Shown here in pieces: positions 32,256-38,990 of a DNA stretch of 64,000 nucleotides. The position numbers were made by a program, and so were the translations under genes. Position 1 is the first letter of the stretch; the number at the start of each line of letters is the position of its first letter. The notes under the pieces were generated by a model. It had not been told where the DNA came from. It saw nothing but the letters and a program-made list of their open reading frames with translations, and did no database searches. The stretch comes from Desulfovibrio sp. JY (GTDB lineage: Bacteria > Desulfobacterota > Desulfovibrionia > Desulfovibrionales > Desulfovibrionaceae). The stretch spans positions 2,232,001 through 2,296,000 of the forward strand of contig CP082962.1 of NCBI GenBank assembly GCA_021730285.1, written 5' to 3'.

Positions 32256-32594
32256 TTACTTTTTGCGCAGGTCCTGCTTGGAGACATTCATGACCTTGGC
32301 GGCCTTCTTCTTCTCGCCTTCCACGGTGTAGGCGATGCGCAGGATGTCGCCGGGCTGGGGCGGAATCCCGATCTTGGCCTCGCTGACGTCATAGACGGTC
32401 TGGATGCCGGTGGACTTGCCGTAGGGGCTCGCGGGGCCGAAGTTGGTGTCGTAGGCTTCGATCTTGATGGTTTTCTGGGCGTTGTTGCTTTCCAGGCATT
32501 TCCCCTGGACCACGCTGAAGGCCAGGGCCTGTCCGGCCGCGAATATCAGGCCGAGGGCCAGGGCCAGGGCGACAAGGGTATGTTGACGGCGCAT
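32256..32594 (-). CDS. Small exported protein of the TauE operon
   Basis: 112 residues, ATG at 32594. A classical signal peptide (TLVALALALGLIFAAGQALA) ends at about residue 25. The mature part is a small beta-rich domain with QGKCLESNNAQKTIKIEAYD and GDILRIAYTVEGEKKKAAKV, similar in style to small OB-fold periplasmic proteins. It belongs to the sulfite-exporter-type operon; a role in periplasmic sulfur chemistry is only a guess. Confidence 0.65.
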   Translation of the reverse strand: MRRQHTLVALALALGLIFAAGQALAFSVVQGKCLESNNAQKTIKIEAYDTNFGPASPYGKSTGIQTVYDVSEAKIGIPPQPGDILRIAYTVEGEKKKAAKVMNVSKQDLRKK

Positions 32595-32616
32595 GGCGGT
32601 TCCTCCGTTGACTGGG

Positions 32617-33645
32617 TTAGGCGGATTGTTCCCGGGCTTTCTTGGCGCGCAGTTCCTGGGCCGCGCCGGAGAGCATGATCCTGATGATCCACAGGCAGAT
32701 GAGCGTGATGGTTCCGAGAATGACCACCGTGGCCGCGGCGTTGAACTTGAACTGCTTGAGGATGATGGAGAGCATGCAGCACAAGACGGCCACGCCGAAG
32801 GCCAGGCGGATGCCGTAGCCCTTGGCGTACTTGGTGGCCACGGTGCCGATCTGGGCGCCGATGGCCGCGCCGGAGAGCATCACGAAGACGGCCACGAGTT
32901 CGATGCGTCCCTTGAGGGCGTAGGTGAACGAGCCGTAAAGGCCGGAGATCATGACCTCGAAGAGGTCGGTGCCCACGGCGATGTGGGTCGGGCAGCCGAT
33001 GAGGTAGACCAGGGCCGGCATGCGGAAGAGACCGCCGCCGATGCCGAGGAAGCCCGCCAGCACGCCGGTGAGGTAGCTGACCAGGATGGGCAGCCAGACC
33101 GAGCAGGTGAAGCCGGCCGTCTTGAAGTACATCATGGGCGGGATGTTGATCCGCTGCATGGTCTTGTACCAGGTCAGGCCTTCGCCGCTCTCCCCACTAC
33201 TATTATTCTTTTTCTTGCTGGTCGCCTTGTGATAGTCATAAAAGACCATCCAGGAAATCAGGGCCAAAAGCACCACGTACACCCAGCGCACGACCGGCCC
33301 GATGGTGCCTAGCCGCTCGAGTTTCATGACGATCTGGGCGCCGCATTCGATGCCGATCATGGTGCCGATCAGCATGACGAAGCCGAGTTTGTAGTCCACG
33401 TTGCCGAATTTGGCGTGGCGCATGGTGGAGATCATCGATTTGCCGGCGATGTGGGCGATGTCGGTGCCGATGGCGAAGGCCATGGGAAAACCCAGGATGT
33501 TAAGGCCCGGCGTGACCATCCAGGCGCCGGCCATGCCGAAGAAACCGCCGATGACGCCGACCGAGAAGCCGATCAGCACGAGGCCGGGCCATAAAATTTC
33601 CACACCCGCGATGGGCATGTACAGGTAAAGCCAACTGGTATCCAT
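32617..33645 (-). CDS. TauE/SafE family permease (sulfite/anion exporter type)
   Basis: 342 residues, about 8-9 membrane segments. The two repeated signature halves are visible: GVIGGFFGMAGAWMVTP near residue 33 and LAGFLGIGGGLFRMPAL near residue 195. A hydrophilic loop with KKKNNSSGES separates the halves. The family moves sulfite or organosulfonates across the inner membrane; in sulfate reducers such permeases usually sit with universal stress proteins, as here. The substrate is not fixed by sequence. Middle gene of the leftward operon from the sigma-54 promoter. Confidence 0.88.
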   Translation of the reverse strand: MDTSWLYLYMPIAGVEILWPGLVLIGFSVGVIGGFFGMAGAWMVTPGLNILGFPMAFAIGTDIAHIAGKSMISTMRHAKFGNVDYKLGFVMLIGTMIGIECGAQIVMKLERLGTIGPVVRWVYVVLLALISWMVFYDYHKATSKKKNNSSGESGEGLTWYKTMQRINIPPMMYFKTAGFTCSVWLPILVSYLTGVLAGFLGIGGGLFRMPALVYLIGCPTHIAVGTDLFEVMISGLYGSFTYALKGRIELVAVFVMLSGAAIGAQIGTVATKYAKGYGIRLAFGVAVLCCMLSIILKQFKFNAAATVVILGTITLICLWIIRIMLSGAAQELRAKKAREQSA

Positions 33646-33672
33646 GGCGTATCCTCCTTGCAGGGTGTGGCG

Positions 33673-33972
33673 CTAGTTTTCGATGATCTTGCGGGACTTG
33701 AGGTCAAGCCCGGTACGGGACATGATGAAGTCCATGAGCACGCCGAGGAAGCAGCCGTAGCCGGCGGTCAGCACCACGGCCCATACCGCGAACAGCACTG
33801 GGTTGAAGTTGTAGAGGTCGGCGAAGTATTTCAGGACCTCCGAAGTGATGACACGCGTATCGGCCACGACGACCAGTTCGCTCGCCCCACCACCGGCGGC
33901 CAGGGCCAGCGCCGGAATGAGCAATCCCGAAAGCAGGGTCAATCCCGTTACCCAGAACGTGCGACGCAACAT
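33673..33972 (-). CDS. Small membrane protein paired with TauE permease
   Basis: 99 residues, ATG at 33972. A hydrophobic leader (GLTLLSGLLIPALALAAGGG) acts as signal or first membrane segment; a second segment lies at about 60-80 (VLFAVWAVVLTAGYGCFLG). The C-terminus is charged. It directly precedes the permease gene (28 bp) and probably works with it. No function known. Confidence 0.65.
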   Translation of the reverse strand: MLRRTFWVTGLTLLSGLLIPALALAAGGGASELVVVADTRVITSEVLKYFADLYNFNPVLFAVWAVVLTAGYGCFLGVLMDFIMSRTGLDLKSRKIIEN

Positions 33973-33993
33973 ACGTACCTCCAGCGGTTGCAG

Positions 33994-34404
33994 TTATTTA
34001 ACCACGAACACGGAACAGGGAGAGTGGGCCACCACGCCCTGGGCGACGCTGCCGACCAGCAGACGCTCCAGCCTGGATTTGCCCTTATGTCCGATGACGA
34101 TGCGATCCGCCTTCATTTCCTTGGCGTAGGTCACGATGGAATTGGCCGGCGATTCGCTTTGCTCCACATGGGTCTCGGCGCGCACCCCCTTGGCGGCGGC
34201 GGCTTCCTTTGCCGTGGCCACGGTCTTTTCGGCTACAGCCCGCAGCTTGTCGTTCATGCCCGGCGGCATGTCGTCGATATCGTCGAGCAGCGAGGCCACG
34301 GAGATGATGGTGAGCTCGGCCGCTTTGTCGACGGCCATGGCAACGGCTGTTTCCAGGACTTTTCCGGCAAAGGCGGAATCGTCGATGGCCACGAGGATTT
34401 TCAT
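33994..34404 (-). CDS. Universal stress protein (UspA family)
   Basis: 136 residues from MKILVAIDDSAFAGKVLE; the ATG at 34404 has the family start, and the upstream in-frame extension is not used. ATP-binding type signature GHKGKSRLERLLVGSVAQGV (G-2x-G-9x-G-S) is present near the C-terminus, so this member likely binds ATP. First gene of the operon after the sigma-54 promoter, followed by the TauE permease genes. Confidence 0.92.
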   Translation of the reverse strand: MKILVAIDDSAFAGKVLETAVAMAVDKAAELTIISVASLLDDIDDMPPGMNDKLRAVAEKTVATAKEAAAAKGVRAETHVEQSESPANSIVTYAKEMKADRIVIGHKGKSRLERLLVGSVAQGVVAHSPCSVFVVK

Positions 34405-34477
34405 GGAGCACGCCCTCTCTTTATAGGTTGCGGCGATCGGGTACGGGCCACGCTGGCCCGGCGATTGTTCCAAAAAG

Positions 34478-34493
34478 AGCAATCGCCATGCCA
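34478..34493 (-). promoter_or_regulatory. Sigma-54 (-24/-12) promoter of the usp-TauE operon
   Basis: On the minus strand TGGCATGGCGATTGCT matches the consensus TGGCAYG-N4-TTGCW at every defined position, with GG and GC ten bases apart. It lies about 74 bp before the usp start. The divergent gene codes for a sigma-54-type AAA+ activator, so local control is likely. Confidence 0.8.
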
Positions 34494-34534
34494 GCAGCCT
34501 TTTTTGCCAAATATAGCCTTTTTATTTCGTATAG

Positions 34535-34662
34535 ATACCGGAAATATGGAAAACCGGTATTGACACCTTTGCCGGATTTTGCAAGATGGAAAAAAAGACC
34601 TGTATCGGAAAAAGTTCTTGAGATTCCGGTAGAAAGAGAAATCCGGCAAGTTATTGCCGGAT
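34535..34662. promoter_or_regulatory. Inverted repeats upstream of the sigma-54 promoter (candidate activator sites)
   Basis: Two inverted repeats lie in the divergent region: ATACCGG-N12-CCGGTAT (34535-34560) and ATCCGGCAA-N4-TTGCCGGAT (34641-34662, perfect 9-bp arms). They are 40-185 bp upstream of the sigma-54 promoter, the usual distance for enhancer sites. The second overlaps a TTG that opens the long frame of the activator gene, which argues against that TTG as the start. Confidence 0.55.
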
Positions 34663-34731
34663 ACTGACCGGATGGGGATGACGAGGCTGCGGCCGGATTT
34701 CGCTCTTTTTTTCACACAGGGGGGGACGGCG

Positions 34732-37236
34732 ATGACCTGGATCGACATACCCAGCCGGATACAAGCCCGATTTCTCCCGTTTTATGCGCCAAACAAGCTG
34801 CGTGTGCGAACGAAGCTTTTGGCCGTGCTCATTCCCTCCATGGTGGCTATTCTGCTTGTCACGGGCTACGTCACCTACATTTTCTCGCAACAATTCCTGC
34901 AAGAAGCCCTGGAACGTAGCGGGATCGTGCAAACCCTGGCCTTGTCCAAGGCCCTGGAAGACGCCTTGGCCCGGGGCCGGCGCGACCTGCTTTTTTTCGC
35001 CGGCGAAAGGCCGACCGCCGAGGCCATGGCCGCCTATCTCTCGCGGATAAACGCCCTGCGCCCCTTTCCCTACTGTGAATTCGGCTACCTGGATCTGGAA
35101 GGCCACGAGCACGTCTATTACGTCACCTTGCACGGCAAGGCGGTCCGGCTGCCGGACGCCGCCATCCCGGACATCCGGCCGAGTCCCTTCCGCCTGGTGG
35201 AGGAAGCGCGCGGGCTGGGCCCCGGCCAGGTCGTCCTCGGTCCCCTGGCCCAGCTCGACTACCACCTGACCCTCGGCACGGGCGAGGACGTGGCCATGGG
35301 CGACGAGGTCTACCGCCTGATCACGCCCCGCGCCGACGCCGCCGGCCGGATCGTGGGCGTGTACATCCTGAGCATCGGGGCCCGGGACCTGCGCAACATC
35401 CTGTCGCTGTACAACTCCATTCACTCGCCCCTGCACGGCTTCGAGCGCAGCCTGGAAGTCCGGTTCAGTTTCCTCTTCGACACCGAGGGCTGGGTGCTGT
35501 TCCAGTCGGCCGATGTCGGCGATCCCGGCCTGGAGCTCACCACGTATCTGGCCAGGGCCGGCTACTCCGGAACGCTCGGGCGGCGCGGCATGGAATCGGC
35601 CTTTCGGCCCGAGTCCCATTACAAGCATTTCTGGCGGATGATCGGCGACGTGCGCGAGGGCAAAAGCGGCATCATCGACCAGGCCGACGACGGCCAACTC
35701 GACGTCGGCGGTTTTCGGGCCAGCTACATGCCCTATGCCCCGGTGCGGTTTGCCTCGTCGGAAAACGGCCCGTTCAAGGTGGTGGCCGGCGTGGCCTACA
35801 TGGACAAGACGCGCATGACCCTGCGCGCCGGCTACAAGCAGGTGGACGTGGTGTTCATCATCACGCTTTCGGCCATCATCCTGGTCACGGGGCTCATCAC
35901 CTTGCTCGCCCGGGCCATCACCCGCCCCATTATCGACCTGTCCCGGTCCGTTTCCAGCATCGAGTCCACAAACGGGCTTTCCCCCCTCAAGCTGCCGGAC
36001 CACGACCACGAGACCACGCTTTTAAAAAACGCCATCAACGCCATGATCGCGGCCTTGCGCCGCCAGTGGGACGAGATCAAAAGCCGCGACAGGAAGATCG
36101 AGCAGGTGCGCATGCGCGAGGCGGCCAGCCCGGACCCGGCCATGCTCGGGGGAACGGCCGGGCTTTTCCCGGAAATAAAGGGTGTGGGGCCGCTTCTGGA
36201 GCGGCTGCGGGCGGAAGTGGCCAAGGCGGCCCATGTGGATGCCGACGTGCTGGTGACCGGCGAGACGGGTACGGGCAAGCAGCTCGTGGCCGAGGCCATT
36301 CACCGCTACAGCCGGCGCGCGGCCAAGCCGTTCATCTCGATCAACTGCGGCGCCTTGGATGAGAATCTGCTGCTCGACACGCTTTTCGGCCACGTCAAGG
36401 GGGCTTTCACCGAAGCCCGCTCCGAGCGCAAGGGGGCGTTTCTGGAGGCCGACGGCGGCATCCTGTTCCTCGACGAGGTGCAAAGCGCCACGCCCAAGGT
36501 GCAGCAGGCGCTGTTGCGCGCCATCGCCATGCGCCGGGTGCGGCCCCTTGGCAGCGACAAGGAGCTGTCCGTGGACGTGCGCCTCATCGCCGCGTCCAAC
36601 GTGGATCTGCGCGAGGCCATCGCCGCGGGGGCGTTTCGGGAGGACCTCTATTTCAGGCTCAAGGTCATTGCCGTGTCCACGCCGCCGCTACGGCAACACA
36701 AGATGAGCATCTCCGCCCTGGCCCACCATTTCCTCAAGCAGGCCGGCGACACCACGGCCCGGCGGGGGCTTGGGCTGTCGCGGGGGGCGCTGGCCAAGCT
36801 GACCGCCTACGACTGGCCGGGCAACATCCGGGAGCTCAAGCACTGCATTTTGCGGGCGGCGGTCATGTCCGAGCACAGCGTCATTCAGGATACGGACATC
36901 GTGCTCGAAGCCGACGGCGGCACGTTCGACGCCGCGACGGCGGAGCAGGCGGCCGAGGCGGTCGTCGCCCCGCCCGAATCCTTCGCCGCCGTGTCCATGT
37001 CCATCGAACAGGTGGCGCTCAACGCGCGCCAGCGGACGGCGCTTCCCGTCATCGTGCGGGAGGGTTCGGTCACGCGGGGCCGTTACGAGGCGCTTTGCGG
37101 CGGCATTCCCCAGCGCACGGCCGTGCACGACCTGCGGGACATGGTGGACAAGGGGCTGCTCGCCCGGCGGGGCAGCGGCCCGGCCACGCGCTACGAACCC
37201 ACGCCGGCCGGCGTGCTCGCGGCCGGGGAGGAGTAG
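34732..37236 (+). CDS. Membrane-bound sigma-54-dependent AAA+ regulator with periplasmic sensor
   Basis: 834 residues from ATG 34732 (MTWIDIPSRIQ); GGGGGG lies upstream. A membrane segment near residue 38 (LLAVLIPSMVAILLVTGYV), a large periplasmic Cache-like sensor (about 60-370), a second segment (VVFIITLSAIILVTGLITLL), then HAMP. The AAA+ domain has Walker A GETGTGKQ (about 510), the sigma-54 loop as GAFTEA instead of GAFTGA (about 557), Walker B ILFLDEVQSA and an arginine finger region FREDLYFRL. The C-terminus is not the usual Fis HTH but a winged-helix-like segment (TRGRYEALCGGIPQRTAVHD). It probably senses a periplasmic ligand and drives the divergent usp-TauE operon; the GAFTEA change is unusual. 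Confidence 0.88.
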   Translation: MTWIDIPSRIQARFLPFYAPNKLRVRTKLLAVLIPSMVAILLVTGYVTYIFSQQFLQEALERSGIVQTLALSKALEDALARGRRDLLFFAGERPTAEAMAAYLSRINALRPFPYCEFGYLDLEGHEHVYYVTLHGKAVRLPDAAIPDIRPSPFRLVEEARGLGPGQVVLGPLAQLDYHLTLGTGEDVAMGDEVYRLITPRADAAGRIVGVYILSIGARDLRNILSLYNSIHSPLHGFERSLEVRFSFLFDTEGWVLFQSADVGDPGLELTTYLARAGYSGTLGRRGMESAFRPESHYKHFWRMIGDVREGKSGIIDQADDGQLDVGGFRASYMPYAPVRFASSENGPFKVVAGVAYMDKTRMTLRAGYKQVDVVFIITLSAIILVTGLITLLARAITRPIIDLSRSVSSIESTNGLSPLKLPDHDHETTLLKNAINAMIAALRRQWDEIKSRDRKIEQVRMREAASPDPAMLGGTAGLFPEIKGVGPLLERLRAEVAKAAHVDADVLVTGETGTGKQLVAEAIHRYSRRAAKPFISINCGALDENLLLDTLFGHVKGAFTEARSERKGAFLEADGGILFLDEVQSATPKVQQALLRAIAMRRVRPLGSDKELSVDVRLIAASNVDLREAIAAGAFREDLYFRLKVIAVSTPPLRQHKMSISALAHHFLKQAGDTTARRGLGLSRGALAKLTAYDWPGNIRELKHCILRAAVMSEHSVIQDTDIVLEADGGTFDAATAEQAAEAVVAPPESFAAVSMSIEQVALNARQRTALPVIVREGSVTRGRYEALCGGIPQRTAVHDLRDMVDKGLLARRGSGPATRYEPTPAGVLAAGEE

Positions 37237-37246
37237 GGGGGCAGCG

Positions 37247-37456
37247 TTACTCGACCGGCTCCCAGCATTTGCCGTCGGCCGAGGCCTTGGTCGTGACGGT
37301 CTTTCTGGCCCCGCAGTGCCGGCAGAAGACCTCCACCGTGCGGGTGGTTTCCGTGCTGGCCGCTTCCGAGGAACGAAGCGCCGGCTTGTTGCAGAAGATG
37401 CAGTCGAACTCGGGTTCCTTGTCGATGGGCGCGGGCTGGTGCAGGGTAAAGCTCAT
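37247..37456 (-). CDS. Small zinc-ribbon protein
   Basis: 69 residues from MSFTLHQPAPIDKEPEFD. Two Cys pairs form a likely zinc ribbon: DCIFCNK and VFCRHCGA, 24 residues apart. A further Cys lies near the end (GKCWEPVE). Convergent with the AAA+ regulator, whose stop is 10 bp away. Function unknown. Confidence 0.65.
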   Translation of the reverse strand: MSFTLHQPAPIDKEPEFDCIFCNKPALRSSEAASTETTRTVEVFCRHCGARKTVTTKASADGKCWEPVE

Positions 37457-37497
37457 GGTTCCTCCCTTCGGCAGGCCTGGGACGCCTTGACGGCGCG

Positions 37498-37884
37498 TTA
37501 TCGGTCCAGAACGTGATGCGACGGGATGACGCAGGTAAACGTCCCGCCAAGGACCATAGTCGCTTCGCGGCGCACCGTCACCTCCACCAGCCGTTTTTTC
37601 CCTTCCCCCTCCGTGACGGTGGCTTCGGCCGCGATCTCCTCGCCCACGACCACCGGGGCCGTGAAGCGGACCGTGGCCGCGCCGAGGACCACCAGCGGGT
37701 CGTTGACCGCGAGCATGGCGGCATGGTCGGCCAGACCGAAGACGAAGCCGCCGTGCACCAGTCCCCGGTCGTCGGCGGCCATGGCCGGCAGCGTGGCCAG
37801 CCGGACCACGGCCCGGCCCGGGGACAGTTCCACGGGCGTGCCGCAAAGGGCCAGGTCGATGCCGAGATGGGTGTTTCGTTGCAT
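37498..37884 (-). CDS. PaaI-type hotdog thioesterase
   Basis: 128 residues from MQRNTHLGIDLAL. The hotdog fold is clear: GLVHGGFVFGLADHAAMLAV with the catalytic HGG-Asp/Asn region, then LGAATVRFTAPVVVGEEIAA on the central strand. The family cleaves acyl-CoA thioesters, often phenylacetyl- or small aryl-CoA. It may form an operon with the zinc-ribbon gene (41 bp apart). Confidence 0.85.
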   Translation of the reverse strand: MQRNTHLGIDLALCGTPVELSPGRAVVRLATLPAMAADDRGLVHGGFVFGLADHAAMLAVNDPLVVLGAATVRFTAPVVVGEEIAAEATVTEGEGKKRLVEVTVRREATMVLGGTFTCVIPSHHVLDR

Positions 37885-37946
37885 GGGCGCTCCTTGACCC
37901 GAACATGCCAAAAGCGCCAGGCGAGAGCAACGGCGCGAGGTCGCAA

Positions 37947-37983
37947 AAAAGGCCGCTCCCCGGGAAGGGGGCGGCCTTTTTTG
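37947..37983. terminator. Terminator after Flp pilin copy 1
   Basis: GGCCGC...GCGGCC-type stem flanked by A and T runs on both sides (AAAAAAGGCCGC to GCGGCCTTTTTT), so it can work in both directions, closing the pilin gene from the right and the thioesterase region from the left. Nearly the same hairpin follows copy 2. Confidence 0.75.
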
Positions 37984-38016
37984 CGAGCGGGAAATGGCTG
38001 CCGATCAGGACGTGGC

Positions 38017-38190
38017 CTAGCCGGCGGGCTTGATCTTTTCGGTGATGGTGGTGAAGGTCGTGCTCAACTGCTGCCCCAGGCTGGAGACGACGCCGACGAT
38101 GACGGCGGCGATCAGGGCGACCATGAGGCCGTATTCCACCGCGGTGGCTCCTTCCTCGTCACGAACGAACTTGGTGATGGCGCGCAGCAT
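38017..38190 (-). CDS. Flp/Fap-type pilin, copy 1
   Basis: 57 residues, too short for most gene callers. MLRAITKFVRDEEGATAVEY is followed by the hydrophobic helix GLMVALIAAVIVGVVSSLG and a polar tail ending EKIKPAG. This is the class III (Flp) pilin pattern: a short basic leader, processing by a TadV/PilD-type peptidase at the G-A in EEGATAVEYGL, then the membrane helix. A GAGGA/GGGGAG-like site precedes the ATG. No tad secretion genes are in the window. Differs from copy 2 at one residue (Ala4 versus Thr4). Confidence 0.92.
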   Translation of the reverse strand: MLRAITKFVRDEEGATAVEYGLMVALIAAVIVGVVSSLGQQLSTTFTTITEKIKPAG

Positions 38191-38258
38191 GGTTTTTCTC
38201 CCCTTTCTTTATATGTGGCTTGCCGGTTGTATCCGTTGCCGATCTTGACAGGGTATAA

Positions 38259-38274
38259 AGCACGGGGCGTGCCA
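38259..38274 (-). promoter_or_regulatory. Sigma-54-like promoter of Flp pilin copy 1
   Basis: Minus strand TGGCACGCCCCGTGCT: perfect -24 (TGGCACG), GG and GC ten bases apart, and GTGC in place of TTGC at -12. It is about 70 bp before the pilin ATG and is repeated exactly before copy 2. Confidence 0.65.
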
Positions 38275-38399
38275 GACCGGTGATTTTGGGCAATAGCCCG
38301 CAGTGACTGGATAAAAAAGCATACTGCCTCGATGATGTTCCCGGATACGTGGAACGGCGGGCAGCCATTCCCGAATTTGTGGAAACGGCGTCGGGCGTG

Positions 38400-38520
38400 G
38401 CGTTCTTGCACGCGGGCAGCGAGTAGGGACGCGACGCCGCTCGGCCTGGTGGCGTTCGGAAACAAGGCCGTGCCGACGCGGCCCAGGCGCCTGTTCGCGC
38501 CCGGAGCCGGCGGCAGGGCC
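38400..38520 (-). pseudogene. Remnant of the large membrane protein gene's 3' end
   Basis: Minus-strand translation from about 38519 gives ALPPAPGANRRLGRVGTAL, which lines up with TLPPTPGATKRLGLVGAAL at the C-terminus of the membrane protein at 38991-41216. The rest of that gene is missing here and the match fades after about 20 residues. This shows the pilin duplication also copied the end of the upstream gene, which has since decayed. Confidence 0.75.
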
Positions 38521-38523
38521 TTT

Positions 38524-38562
38524 TCACCTAAAAAAAGCCGCCCCGGGAAGGGGGCGGCCTTT
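38524..38562. terminator. Terminator after Flp pilin copy 2
   Basis: AAAAAAAGCCGCCCC...GGGGGCGGCCTTTTT: stem with A and T runs on both sides, nearly the same as the hairpin after copy 1, and part of the duplicated unit. Confidence 0.75.
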
Positions 38563-38598
38563 TTGCGAGCGAGAAATGGCTGCCGATCAGGACGTGGC

Positions 38599-38772
38599 CT
38601 AGCCGGCGGGCTTGATCTTTTCGGTGATGGTGGTGAAGGTCGTGCTCAACTGCTGCCCCAGGCTGGAGACGACGCCGACGATAACGGCGGCGATCAGGGC
38701 GACCATGAGGCCGTATTCCACCGCGGTGGCTCCTTCTTCGTCACGAACGAACTTGGTGATGGTGCGCAGCAT
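38599..38772 (-). CDS. Flp/Fap-type pilin, copy 2
   Basis: 57 residues, the same as copy 1 except for Thr at position 4 (MLRTITKFVRDEEGATAVEY). Processing site, membrane helix and tail are unchanged. The DNA of the gene, the terminator behind it and about 80 bp before it match copy 1 almost base for base, with a spacing of 582 bp, so the duplication is recent or kept alike by gene conversion. Two doses may raise pilin supply. Confidence 0.92.
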   Translation of the reverse strand: MLRTITKFVRDEEGATAVEYGLMVALIAAVIVGVVSSLGQQLSTTFTTITEKIKPAG

Positions 38773-38842
38773 GGTTTTTCTCCCCTTTCTTTATATGTGG
38801 ATTGCCGGTTGTGTATCCGTTGCCGATCTTGACAAGTCATAA

Positions 38843-38858
38843 AGCACGGGGCGTGCCA
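38843..38858 (-). promoter_or_regulatory. Sigma-54-like promoter of Flp pilin copy 2
   Basis: The same 16 bases as before copy 1 (TGGCACGCCCCGTGCT on the minus strand), conserved although the flanking bases differ at several positions. Confidence 0.65.
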
Positions 38859-38990
38859 GTTTCGCACAAATAAAGAATATGCTGTAATAACAGCGAAAAA
38901 TACTTTTTGCCTGGATGGACTGTCTCGAAAAAATAGAAAACCGTGAGTGTGTTCCAAAAAACATGGAACCAGGGGGCGTGGTCTTTTCGA

